From Pantoea sp. AS-PWVM4 (GTDB lineage: Bacteria; Pseudomonadota; Gammaproteobacteria; Enterobacterales; Enterobacteriaceae): a stretch of 49,834 bases of DNA. The DNA lies in NCBI RefSeq assembly GCF_000468095.1, contig NZ_ASZC01000027.1:1-49834 (forward strand). Direction: 5' to 3'. A model generated the notes under the pieces. The model made no database searches and was not told the DNA's origin. It saw only the letters and a list, made by a program, of their open reading frames with translations. Below, piece after piece: positions 33,192 to 41,800 of the stretch (position 1 is its first letter; every line of letters begins with the position of its first letter). The position numbers were made by a program, and so were the translations under genes.

Positions 33192-34343
33192 TTACAAACC
33201 AGCAGCTTCGCGCAGCTGTGCAGCTTTGTCGGTTTTTTCCCACGGGAAGTGTTCGCGGCCAAAGTGACCGTAAGCGGCAGTTTCTTTGTAGATAGGCTTC
33301 AGCAGGTCCATCATCTGGATCAGACCGTACGGACGCAGGTCAAAGAACTCACGTACCAGCAGGGTCAGTTGCTCGGTTGCCACTTTCTCAGTACCGAAAG
33401 TTTCCACCATGATCGATGTCGGTTCTGCCACGCCGATTGCGTAGGAAACCTGGATCTCACAACGGTCAGCCAGGCCAGCAGCAACAATGTTTTTTGCCAC
33501 GTAGCGTGCTGCGTAAGCCGCAGAACGGTCAACCTTCGATGGATCTTTACCAGAGAAAGCACCGCCGCCGTGACGCGCCATGCCGCCGTAGGTATCCACG
33601 ATGATTTTACGACCGGTCAGACCGCAGTCACCCATTGGGCCACCGATAACGAAACGGCCAGTCGGGTTAATGTGGTATTTGGTGCTGGCGTTGATCCACT
33701 CAGTCGGCAGAACCGGCTTGATGATCTCTTCCATTACCGCTTCACGCAGGTCAGTCTGGGAAATCTCTTCCGCGTGCTGAGTCGACAGTACCACGGCATC
33801 GATACCGACAATTTTACCGCCATCGTACTGGAAAGTGATCTGGCTTTTTGCATCCGGACGCAGCCACGGCAGGGTGCCGTTTTTACGTACTTCAGCCTGA
33901 CGCTGGACCAGACGGTGCGCATAGGTCACCGGAGCAGGCATCAGTACGTCAGTTTCGTTGGTGGCGTAGCCAAACATCAGGCCCTGGTCACCGGCACCTT
34001 GTTCCAGCGGGTCGGTACGGTCAACGCCCTGGTTGATGTCCGGAGACTGTTTACCAATGGCGCTCAGTACTGCGCAAGAGTTGGCATCGAAGCCCATATC
34101 GGAATGAACATAGCCAATTTCACGAACGGTATTACGGGTGATCTCTTCGATATCAACCCATGCGCTGGTGGTGATTTCACCGCCAACCAGCACCATACCG
34201 GTTTTCACGTAAGTTTCGCAGGCCACACGAGCTTTCGGATCCTGTTCAAGGATGGCGTCGAGCACGGCGTCAGAAATTTGGTCAGCGATTTTATCAGGAT
34301 GTCCTTCTGATACGGACTCAGACGTAAAAAGGTGTTTAGCCAT
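33192..34343 (-). CDS. metK: S-adenosylmethionine synthase
   Basis: 383 residues, nearly identical to E. coli MetK (384). It makes SAM from methionine and ATP. All hallmark segments are present: FTSESVSEGHPDKIADQISD at the start, GAGDQGLMFGYATNETD (methionine-binding loop), GGPMGDCGLTGRKIIVDTYG and the phosphate loop GGGAFSGKDPSKVDRSAAYA. It provides SAM for TrmB, RsmE and HemW in the same block and, through decarboxylated SAM, for spermidine. It is divergent from the speA side of the locus. Confidence 0.98.
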   Translation of the reverse strand: MAKHLFTSESVSEGHPDKIADQISDAVLDAILEQDPKARVACETYVKTGMVLVGGEITTSAWVDIEEITRNTVREIGYVHSDMGFDANSCAVLSAIGKQSPDINQGVDRTDPLEQGAGDQGLMFGYATNETDVLMPAPVTYAHRLVQRQAEVRKNGTLPWLRPDAKSQITFQYDGGKIVGIDAVVLSTQHAEEISQTDLREAVMEEIIKPVLPTEWINASTKYHINPTGRFVIGGPMGDCGLTGRKIIVDTYGGMARHGGGAFSGKDPSKVDRSAAYAARYVAKNIVAAGLADRCEIQVSYAIGVAEPTSIMVETFGTEKVATEQLTLLVREFFDLRPYGLIQMMDLLKPIYKETAAYGHFGREHFPWEKTDKAAQLREAAGL

Positions 34344-34465
34344 TCTGTTCTTTACCTTACAAATGGTTTGAATTCGACTGCATAGCGTAAGCGAGGTTGT
34401 GCCAGGCTCGACGCCCCTTCAGGCAAAGCCGCGAGCAGTAAGAAAGCTTGGATGTTAACCAGTTT

Positions 34466-34489
34466 AGATGGATGACCATCTGGACGGCT
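34466..34489. promoter_or_regulatory. Possible tandem met boxes for MetJ
   Basis: Three adjacent 8-mers, AGATGGAT, GACCATCT and GGACGGCT, match the AGACGTCT met-box consensus at 5, 4 and 6 of 8 positions. They lie 123 bases before the metK start. The first two also form a small hairpin. The match is modest. Confidence 0.33.
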
Positions 34490-34897
34490 ATTTTAGGTTA
34501 CTCACTGAGCGAATTACCAGCCCTTTTTCTGTTTCCGCATTTTACGCAACAGCTGAACTGGAAAATTTTCCTGACACGGATCACCGTATTGATCTGGGTA
34601 TCGGCCGCTCTGGCAAAAGCTTTTGCAATTTTATGCGTCAGGCTGTATAAATCGCCGCTGCTGTCGACCACAGCCCAAAAGGATGACGCCGCCGTGCGTC
34701 GCGCCCGTCAGATATGTGTGTATCTGGCTTTCACCCAGGCCGTTTCCCGCATGTTTTCCCCATGCGTTGGAGGTGATAAAAGTAATGAACCACCCTTTCT
34801 CTTTTTACGGTTCACTGCGCTCAACGTGCGCGCTGGCAATCCTTTCCATTTCCACTTCTGTTTTTCACTCCAGTCGAAGTTTTGTTCGTTGCGGTAA
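34472..34897 (+). CDS. Unassigned ORF in the metK-speA spacer, doubtful
   Basis: 141 codons from ATG 34472 (a TTG at 34448 would add eight). The first 60 residues are strongly hydrophobic with two possible membrane spans (LFLFPHFTQQ and ITVLIWVSAALAKAFAILCV), then a basic, less protein-like tail. No ribosome site precedes it, and the tail overlaps a better-supported small ORF in another frame. The E. coli spacer also holds only small doubtful ORFs (yqgB-D). It may be a decayed small membrane-protein gene or chance. Confidence 0.25.
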   Translation: MTIWTAILGYSLSELPALFLFPHFTQQLNWKIFLTRITVLIWVSAALAKAFAILCVRLYKSPLLSTTAQKDDAAVRRARQICVYLAFTQAVSRMFSPCVGGDKSNEPPFLFLRFTALNVRAGNPFHFHFCFSLQSKFCSLR

Positions 34898-34922
34898 TTA
34901 TCCCGACACGAGCGCCGGCTAA
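34785..34922 (+). CDS. Candidate 45-residue ORF upstream of speA (yqgB position)
   Basis: The ATG at 34785 is preceded by GGAGGTGAT (34769-34777), a near-complete match to the 16S anti-Shine-Dalgarno, at a slightly long spacing of 11 bases from GGAGG. The peptide starts MNHPFSFYGSLRSTCALAIL and ends in Gly. E. coli has the 43-codon yqgB at the same place, but no clear sequence match is visible. It ends 217 bases before speA. It could be a leader peptide or a small membrane-active protein; the ribosome site is the main support. Confidence 0.42.
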   Translation: MNHPFSFYGSLRSTCALAILSISTSVFHSSRSFVRCGNYPDTSAG

Positions 34923-35139
34923 CTTGTTCCCACAATCTTGGTGATTTTTTTCACGCTCGGGTGATGATGGCACTGCCAGGCTATTTCTGGCACGGTTGCA
35001 CGCATCCCGGCCTGGTGTTTTACACTTAACGTCAGCAGCTCTTGAGGATAAGCAGGCAGAATGGGGCAATTTTATCCCGGCGTAATAACGACAAAACCCG
35101 GCAACTTTTTCATATTTCAACGGAAAATTGAGGTTCGTG

Positions 35140-37116
35140 ATGTCTGACGACATGAAGAATATCAAGGGTTCGTCAGCTGGCGAACAGGGTGTACTCCGCT
35201 CCATGCAGGAGGTGGCGATGAATGATCAGGAAGCGAGCCGAATGCTGCGCACCTACAATATTGCCTGGTGGGGCAATAACTATTACGACGTCAACGAATT
35301 GGGCCACATCAGCGTGTGCCCGGATCCGGACATGCCGGAAGTTCGTGTCGACCTCGCCAAACTGGTGAAAGAGCGTGAAGCTGATGGTCAGCGCCTGCCC
35401 GCGCTGTTTTGCTTCCCACAGATTTTGCAGCACCGTCTGCGTTCGATTAACGGTGCCTTCAAACGTGCCCGCGAATCCTACGGGTATAAAGGTGACTACT
35501 TCCTGGTGTATCCCATCAAGGTAAACCAGCACAAACGTGTGATTGAGTCGCTGGTCAACTCCGGCGAACCGCTGGGGCTGGAAGCTGGTTCCAAGGCGGA
35601 ACTGATGGCGGTACTGGCGCATGCGGGTAAAACCCGAACCGTTATCGTCTGTAACGGCTACAAAGACCGCGAATACATACGTCTGGCGTTGATTGGTGAG
35701 AAACTCGGTCACAAGGTGTATCTGGTGATCGAGAAGATGACTGAGGTACGCATGGTGCTGGAAGAGGCAGAACGGCTGAATGTCGTGCCTCGCCTAGGTA
35801 TTCGTGCCCGTCTGGCATCGCAAGGCTCCGGTAAATGGCAGTCGAGCGGCGGTGAGAAATCCAAATTTGGTCTGGCGGCGTCGCAGGTGTTGCAGTTGGT
35901 GGAGATCATGCGTAAAGCGGGTCGTATCGATAGCCTGCAATTGCTGCATTTCCACCTCGGTTCGCAGATGGCGAATATTCGCGATATCGCTACCGGGGTG
36001 CGTGAGTCAGCCCGCTTCTATGTAGAGCTGGCGAAGCTTGGCGTTAACATCAAATGTTTTGACGTCGGCGGCGGTCTGGGCGTCGATTATGAAGGAACAC
36101 GTTCACAGTCCGATTGCTCGGTTAACTACGGCCTGAATGAATACGCTAACAACGTGATTTGGGCGATTGGTGATGCCTGTGATGAACACGGCCTTGAACA
36201 TCCTACGGTGATTACCGAATCGGGTCGTGCGGTAACCGCACATCACACCGTACTGGTGTCCAATATTATTGGTGTTGAGCGCAACGAATTTAGCAACCCG
36301 GAAGCGCCGGATGTAGATGCGCCACGCCCAATCCAGAGCATGTGGGATACCTGGCAGGAGATGCACGAACCGAACGTGCGTCGCTCGCTGCGTGAGTGGT
36401 TGCACGACAGCCAGATGGATCTGTTTGACATCCATACCGGTTACTCGTCCGGCACTTATGATCTGCGTCAGCGCGCCTGGGCGGAACAGCTTTACCTCAG
36501 CATCTGTCATTACATCCAGCAGCACCTTGATCCGAGCAACCGTGCTCATCGCCCGATTATCGATGAGTTGCAGGAGCGTATGGCTGACAAGATTTACGTC
36601 AACTTCTCGCTGTTCCAGTCGATGCCGGATGCCTGGGGTATCGATCAACTCTTCCCGGTGTTACCGCTGGAAGGGTTGAACAAAATGCCGCAACGTCGTG
36701 CGGTGCTACTCGACATCACCTGCGATTCAGATGGCACTATCGATCACTATGTGGATGGCGACGGCATTGCCACCACCATGCCGATGCCGGAATACGATAT
36801 CGACAACCCGCCGATGCTGGGCTTCTTTATGGTGGGCGCGTATCAGGAAATTCTCGGCAACATGCATAACCTGTTTGGCGATACCGAAGCGGTTGACGTG
36901 TTTGCTTTCCAGGATGGCAGCGTGGAAGTTCAGCTTTCAGATGAAGGCGATACAGTGGCAGATATGCTGGAATATGTGCAGCTCAACCCGGCAGAACTGA
37001 TGACGCTGTTCCGTAATCAGGTGAAGCAAACCGATATAGACGAAGATCTGCGTGCGCAGTTCCTGGAAGAATTTGAGAGCGGCTTGTACGGTTATACCTA
37101 TCTTGAAGACGAATAA
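35140..37116 (+). CDS. speA: Biosynthetic arginine decarboxylase
   Basis: 658 residues from ATG 35140 (MSDDMKN), with GAGG 7 bases upstream; the length matches E. coli SpeA. It converts arginine to agmatine, the other route into putrescine. The PLP lysine is Lys127 in YFLVYPIKVNQHKRVIES. The alanine-racemase-like barrel carries LQLLHFHLGSQMANIRDIAT, DVGGGLGVDYEGTRS and ESGRAVTAHHTVL; the C-terminal half has LLDITCDSDGTIDHYVDG and GDTEAVDVFAF. A strong terminator follows at once, and speB (agmatinase), which follows in E. coli, is not in the window. Confidence 0.97.
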   Translation: MSDDMKNIKGSSAGEQGVLRSMQEVAMNDQEASRMLRTYNIAWWGNNYYDVNELGHISVCPDPDMPEVRVDLAKLVKEREADGQRLPALFCFPQILQHRLRSINGAFKRARESYGYKGDYFLVYPIKVNQHKRVIESLVNSGEPLGLEAGSKAELMAVLAHAGKTRTVIVCNGYKDREYIRLALIGEKLGHKVYLVIEKMTEVRMVLEEAERLNVVPRLGIRARLASQGSGKWQSSGGEKSKFGLAASQVLQLVEIMRKAGRIDSLQLLHFHLGSQMANIRDIATGVRESARFYVELAKLGVNIKCFDVGGGLGVDYEGTRSQSDCSVNYGLNEYANNVIWAIGDACDEHGLEHPTVITESGRAVTAHHTVLVSNIIGVERNEFSNPEAPDVDAPRPIQSMWDTWQEMHEPNVRRSLREWLHDSQMDLFDIHTGYSSGTYDLRQRAWAEQLYLSICHYIQQHLDPSNRAHRPIIDELQERMADKIYVNFSLFQSMPDAWGIDQLFPVLPLEGLNKMPQRRAVLLDITCDSDGTIDHYVDGDGIATTMPMPEYDIDNPPMLGFFMVGAYQEILGNMHNLFGDTEAVDVFAFQDGSVEVQLSDEGDTVADMLEYVQLNPAELMTLFRNQVKQTDIDEDLRAQFLEEFESGLYGYTYLEDE

Positions 37117-37130
37117 TTAATCGTCTCTTC

Positions 37131-37163
37131 ACCGGGCCACGTTCGTGGCCCGGTCCATTTATT
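37131..37163 (+). terminator. Intrinsic terminator of speA
   Basis: ACCGGGCCAC and GTGGCCCGGT form a perfect 10-bp stem with a GTTC loop, followed by CCATTTATTTC. It begins 14 bases after the speA stop. Confidence 0.88.
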
Positions 37164-37830
37164 TCTACGCTATTTTTTCACTCCTGTCTTTTTTATTAAA
37201 ATTGCGATCGTGATCACCGTGGTAATTTCTCTTGTCATTTAAAGAAGGAATGGCACAGACACAACGTCGCTATCTTATTCATTTATTTGAAAAAGCGAAG
37301 CCGCAATCCATTACATACGGGAAACACCCATTAATTTAGTAAGGTCATTTGGCCTTATAAAGCAGGTTTTCTGTTATGTTATATTTTTTATGCATAATTA
37401 AAATTTGATCATTGGTGGTGAAATAATAACTGTTATTAACTAAATGTTTTTCGACGCTTTTTGGAAAAAATCTTCTCATACCGATTCTGTAACTTTGACA
37501 AAAGAAATCCAAAAATCAACCATTCATGTGTTATTTTTAAATTAAAATCAAATAGTTAATATGATTGCATTTCTGTCAAGGTGGGAGAAAACATTATTTT
37601 TTCCAGGAATTGTCTGAAACGGTTGTCATAATTTCACCGGCTGCAAGATGAAAATCAATACGCCATTCCTATCAAAATGTGCGAATGTCTTGGCTTAACC
37701 TATTTCTCAAACTGTAAGTTATACGTTAACCTTCAGTTAAGGTGTTAAGTTTTACCAATGTTTTCCTTGTGTTTAACATGAGAAATTCTGACATTTAAGG
37801 TGCGTCAGATCGTGGCAAAAGGGCGCGTTG
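37164..37830. other. AT-rich spacer before the EAL/adhesin region
   Basis: About 670 bases that are visibly more AT-rich than the flanking core genes. No convincing gene is present; a 29-codon ORF at 37250 has AAGGA directly against its ATG and is doubtful. TTGACA occurs at 37496-37501 without an obvious -10 partner. Near 37720-37750 there are several GTTAA/TTAAC words, including ACCTT-N5-AAGGT. It probably carries the promoter of the EAL gene and marks the edge of an acquired or variable region in place of speB. Confidence 0.5.
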
Positions 37831-38592
37831 ATGAGCAATCCGCAACAATACACTTTTATACTGGAACCTGTTTACGGATTATCCGGCAACCTTTTTGCCT
37901 GGGAATTACTGACGCGCTTTGTGGACGATGCTGATATTAAGCATGTGAGGAATCCGGCAAGAGAAGCGGGTTTTTTCAGCCACTTACCCGTGGAGCAGAA
38001 ATGGCAACTATTCCTGCGACAAATAGATCAACTGGAGCGACTCTATCAAAAGGGATTCCGGCAGATCATTAGTGTGAACATTAACAGGGATATTGTTTCC
38101 AGCATTTTTTCTGATGAAAAAACTCAACAAAGACTGGCACTGTTGCCTTTCTTTCGCTTTGAAATATCCGCATTTTTCATCGCCCGCTTTACTCGTGCAG
38201 ATCTATTAATTTTAAAGGGGTTGGCAAAAATTGCGCCCTTATGGCTGGATGACTTTGGTCCGGGATATTCCAGCCTCACTATGATGAGTAGCGGAATATT
38301 TGAGTGTGTCAAGATTGATAAAGCGTTTTTTTGGCAGCATGGCGAAAGCCATATATTTGATCTGTTGTTAGGCCATCTCAACGATTTATGCAGTGGCGTG
38401 ATTATTGAGGGTGTTGAGAATCAACGTCATATCGAGATTCTGGCGCATAAAGCGATATACGGTATGCAGGGTTATCATTGGGATGGCGTATATCTTGATG
38501 ATTTTATTAATAAATCATGGGGCGCCACCAGCACCTCCGATCCATGCGGAAAACACCTGTGCCAAAAAAAGAATTTAAGGAGTTTCATGTAG
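37831..38592 (+). CDS. EAL-domain protein (c-di-GMP phosphodiesterase family)
   Basis: 253 residues, essentially one EAL domain with no sensor or membrane part. The signature EAL reads Glu25-Leu-Leu in LFAWELLTRF. The other metal and catalytic positions look intact: Asn83 (SVNIN), Glu111 (RFEIS), Asp140-Asp141 (LDDFGPGYSSL), Lys161 (VKIDKAF), Glu193/Glu196 (IIEGVEN) and Gln213 (MQGYHW). It could therefore hydrolyse c-di-GMP, although short stand-alone EAL proteins can also work by protein binding, as YdiV does. It starts at ATG 37831; a TTG just before is less likely. It lies 237 bases before a giant adhesin gene, so control of biofilm attachment is a fair inference. Confidence 0.85.
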   Translation: MSNPQQYTFILEPVYGLSGNLFAWELLTRFVDDADIKHVRNPAREAGFFSHLPVEQKWQLFLRQIDQLERLYQKGFRQIISVNINRDIVSSIFSDEKTQQRLALLPFFRFEISAFFIARFTRADLLILKGLAKIAPLWLDDFGPGYSSLTMMSSGIFECVKIDKAFFWQHGESHIFDLLLGHLNDLCSGVIIEGVENQRHIEILAHKAIYGMQGYHWDGVYLDDFINKSWGATSTSDPCGKHLCQKKNLRSFM

Positions 38593-38738
38593 TTCACGCA
38601 GTGCCAATAGATAAAAACGATATTTTCCCCGTTGTTATTTTAAGAAATAAAACGTCCCCATTACCAGGATGGCGGCTTAACAAGGCTCAGTACGATTTCA
38701 TCATCAGCATGTATGAGGTCGTCAAAGAGAAAGAGTGA
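38544..38738 (+). CDS. Small hypothetical protein overlapping the EAL gene end
   Basis: 64 codons from ATG 38544 to TGA 38738 in another frame, overlapping the last 49 bases of the EAL gene. The sequence looks protein-like (FHVVHAVPIDKNDIFPVVIL, then GWRLNKAQYDFIISMYEVVK). No clear ribosome site is seen, but the overlap could allow translational coupling. I do not recognise it. It may be a small partner of the EAL protein or adhesin; a frameshifted extension of the EAL protein is an alternative, though the EAL domain looks complete. Confidence 0.42.
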   Translation: MRKTPVPKKEFKEFHVVHAVPIDKNDIFPVVILRNKTSPLPGWRLNKAQYDFIISMYEVVKEKE

Positions 38739-38758
38739 ATATCCAACGTTTATTCACT
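38734..38758. repeat. Stem-loop at the end of the small ORF
   Basis: AGTGAATA (38734-38741) pairs with TATTCACT (38751-38758) around a 9-base loop. No T-run follows, so it may slow rather than end transcription before the adhesin gene. Confidence 0.45.
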
Positions 38759-38828
38759 GGTGAGACCGGGATCTGCGGATTTCGGGCGTTTTTATGGATT
38801 CTAATAACCTCGGTGGAATATAGAGAAA

Positions 38829-41800
38829 ATGAATAATATCTCAGTAACGCCTAAAGGAGGCACGATCGCCTCGCTGACTAACGGAAGCGAAGTGACGTTA
38901 ACCACTCCGAGTTTGGTTAAACTCAATCTGAATCAATCAGATATTAAATCTTACACACGCAATGGTAATGACCTCGTTATTACAACGAAGTCGGGTGAAC
39001 ATCTTGTTATTCATAATTTTTATGGGCCGAATGGCGAAAGTGACCTTGTGCTACAGGATGACAAGGGCGCTTTATGGTGGGTGGAGAATCCTGGTGGTGA
39101 TGGCTTCCAGTATGTTTCTATCGACAGTACCGATGGCCTGTTAGCAGCAAATACCACCCATGATAACGCCATTGCCGCCTTTGGTATGGGAGGTGCACTG
39201 CTGGCGGGGCTTGGTGCGATGTTTGCGGGAACCACAGGCAGTGGTGGTTCCGAAGGGGGTAGCAATAATGCTGGCGGCGGTGATAACGGCGGTGGCGGCA
39301 CCAATCCCGGCGGTGGTGGCACTAATCCCGGTGGTGGTGGTACCAATCCCGGCGGTGGCGGCGATACCACCGCACCCGGCACGGCCAGTAACCTTGTTCT
39401 GACCGATAATGCCGGCGCTATTCAGGGAGCGATTACCAGTGGCACCAACACCGATGACAATACGCCGACCTTAAGCGGAACGGCTGAAGCGGGCAGCATC
39501 GTCAGCATTTACGACGGGTCGACCTTGCTGGGCACCGTGGTGGTCGGCGCAGATGGCAGCTGGAGCTTCACCACGCCAACGCTGGCGGATGGATCTCACA
39601 GTATTACCACAACCGTTACCGATGCTGCGGGCAATACCAGCGCCGCATCTGATCCTATCAACTTCGTTGTCGATACCGTGGCACCGGTAGCTGCCAGCGC
39701 TTTGGTGGTGACAGACGATGTCGGGGGGAGTCAGGGGCCACTGACTTCCGGCGCGACCACAGATGACAACACACCCACCTTAAGCGGCCAGGCTGAAGCC
39801 AATAGCATCATCAAAATCTATGATGGTCAGACGCTGTTGGGCAGTGCCGTGGCAGATGCGAACGGTAGCTGGAGCTTTACCACCCCGGCGCTGAGCAACG
39901 GTAGCCATAGCCTCACCGTTACCGTGACGGATGCGGCGGGGAATGTCAGCCCGGCAACCCCGGCGTTTGATGTCAACATTGCGGCAGGCTTCCCACCAGC
40001 CACCACGTCATTGCAGGTGACGGATGACAGCGGCAACACCCTGGTACAGTTGCTTGATGGATCCAGCACGCGTGACACCACCCCGGTACTGACGGGGCTG
40101 GCAACGGCAAACGCCCTTATTACCCTGTATGACGGAAATACCTTGTTGGGTAGCGTCGTGGCTGGCACGGATGGGCAATGGGTGTTTACCCCAGGCACGC
40201 TGGCCGATGGAACACATACCTTTCATGCCACCATCACAGATGCTAACGGCAATGTGACTGACTCCAACACTATTCATATCATTATTGATACGGTGGCCCC
40301 GGAAGCGGCCGGTGATTTGCAACTCGGTAACAACGAAGGCAGCACCGTGATACCGGTACCTGCGGGGGGATCAACCAATGACACCACCCCGGTGTTGACG
40401 GGTACGGCTGAACCGGGCAGTACCGTCACCATTTCTGATGGCACCACCGTGCTCGGTACGGTGGTTGTCGGCAATGATGGCAACTGGAGTTTCACCACCC
40501 CGGCGTTGGGTGAGGGGCAACACAGCCTGACCACCACCGTGAGCGACCCGGCGGGGAACACCAGCCCGGCATCCGATCCCATCAATTTTATCGTCGATAC
40601 TACGCCACCAGCGGCGGCTAGCGGCCTGACGGTAACTGACAACGTGGGCGACAGTCAGGGGCCGATCACCTCGGGTGTCTCCACCGATGACAACACGCCG
40701 ACTCTGAGCGGTCAGGCTGAGCCCAATAGCGTGATCAGTGTGTATGACGGCACGACGTTGCTGGGGCAAACCACCACCGACGTGAATGGCAACTGGAGCT
40801 TTACTACTCCGGCGCTGACCAATGGTAGCCACAGCCTGACGGTGACAGTGACCGATAGCGCAGGTAATGTCAGCCCTGCCACACCTGCGTTCGATGCAGT
40901 CGTTGCGGCAGATTTGCCTCCGGCGACCAGTTCATTGCAGGTCACCGATGACAGCGGCAATACCCTGGTACAACTGGCCAATGGTGCCAACACTCAGGAC
41001 AGCACGCCGGTGTTAAGCGGTCTGGCTGGTGCGAATACCCTGATCACCCTGTATGACGGCACAACTTTGTTAGGCAGCGTGGTGGCAGGCAGCAACGGGC
41101 AATGGAGCTTTACCCCGACCACGCTGGATGATGGTCCACATTCGTTCCATGCCACCATCACGGATGTTAACAGCAACGTCACTGACTCCATCACCATCAA
41201 TATCGTCATTGATACCCAGGCACCGGCGGCGGCCGGTGATTTGCAGCTCGGCGACAATAACGGCAGTGCTGTCGTTCCGATTGCGGCGGGTGGTGCCACC
41301 AACGACAGTTCTCCGCAATTGAGCGGCACGGCTGAACCCGGCAGCACCGTCACTATTTCCGACGGTAACACGGTGCTTGGCACGGCAACAGTCGGCAGCG
41401 ATGGCAGTTGGAGCTTCACGACTCCAGTGCTGAGTGATGGCAACCACAGTCTGACCACCACGGTGAGCGATGCGGCGGGCAACACCAGCCCGGCGTCCGA
41501 TCCCATCAGTTTTACCGTTGATACCGTACCGCCTGCGGCAGCCAGCGGCCTGACGGTGACCGATGATGTGGGCGACAGTCAGGGACCCCTTACGTCGGGT
41601 GGATTCAGTGATGACAGCACGCCAACCCTGAGTGGTCAGGCCGAGGCGAATACCGTCGTCAGCGTTTACGATGGCGATACGTTATTGGGTACTGTCACCG
41701 TGGGCAGTGACGGCAACTGGAGCTTCACACCGGACGCGTTAACCAACGGCAATCACAGCCTGACCGTTACGGTGACCGATGCGGCCGGTAATGTTAGTCC

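Noticed and set aside
33171..34310. A 379-codon plus-strand ORF opposite metK
   Set aside because: It is fully antisense to metK, which is conserved along its whole length; the ORF has no recognisable family.
37250..37339. 29-codon ORF in the AT-rich spacer
   Set aside because: AAGGA abuts the ATG with no usable spacing, and the peptide is unremarkable; chance is likely.
38520..38592. Frameshift joining the EAL protein to the small ORF
   Set aside because: The EAL domain is complete before this point and its short tail is plausible; there is no sign that the small ORF continues the domain.
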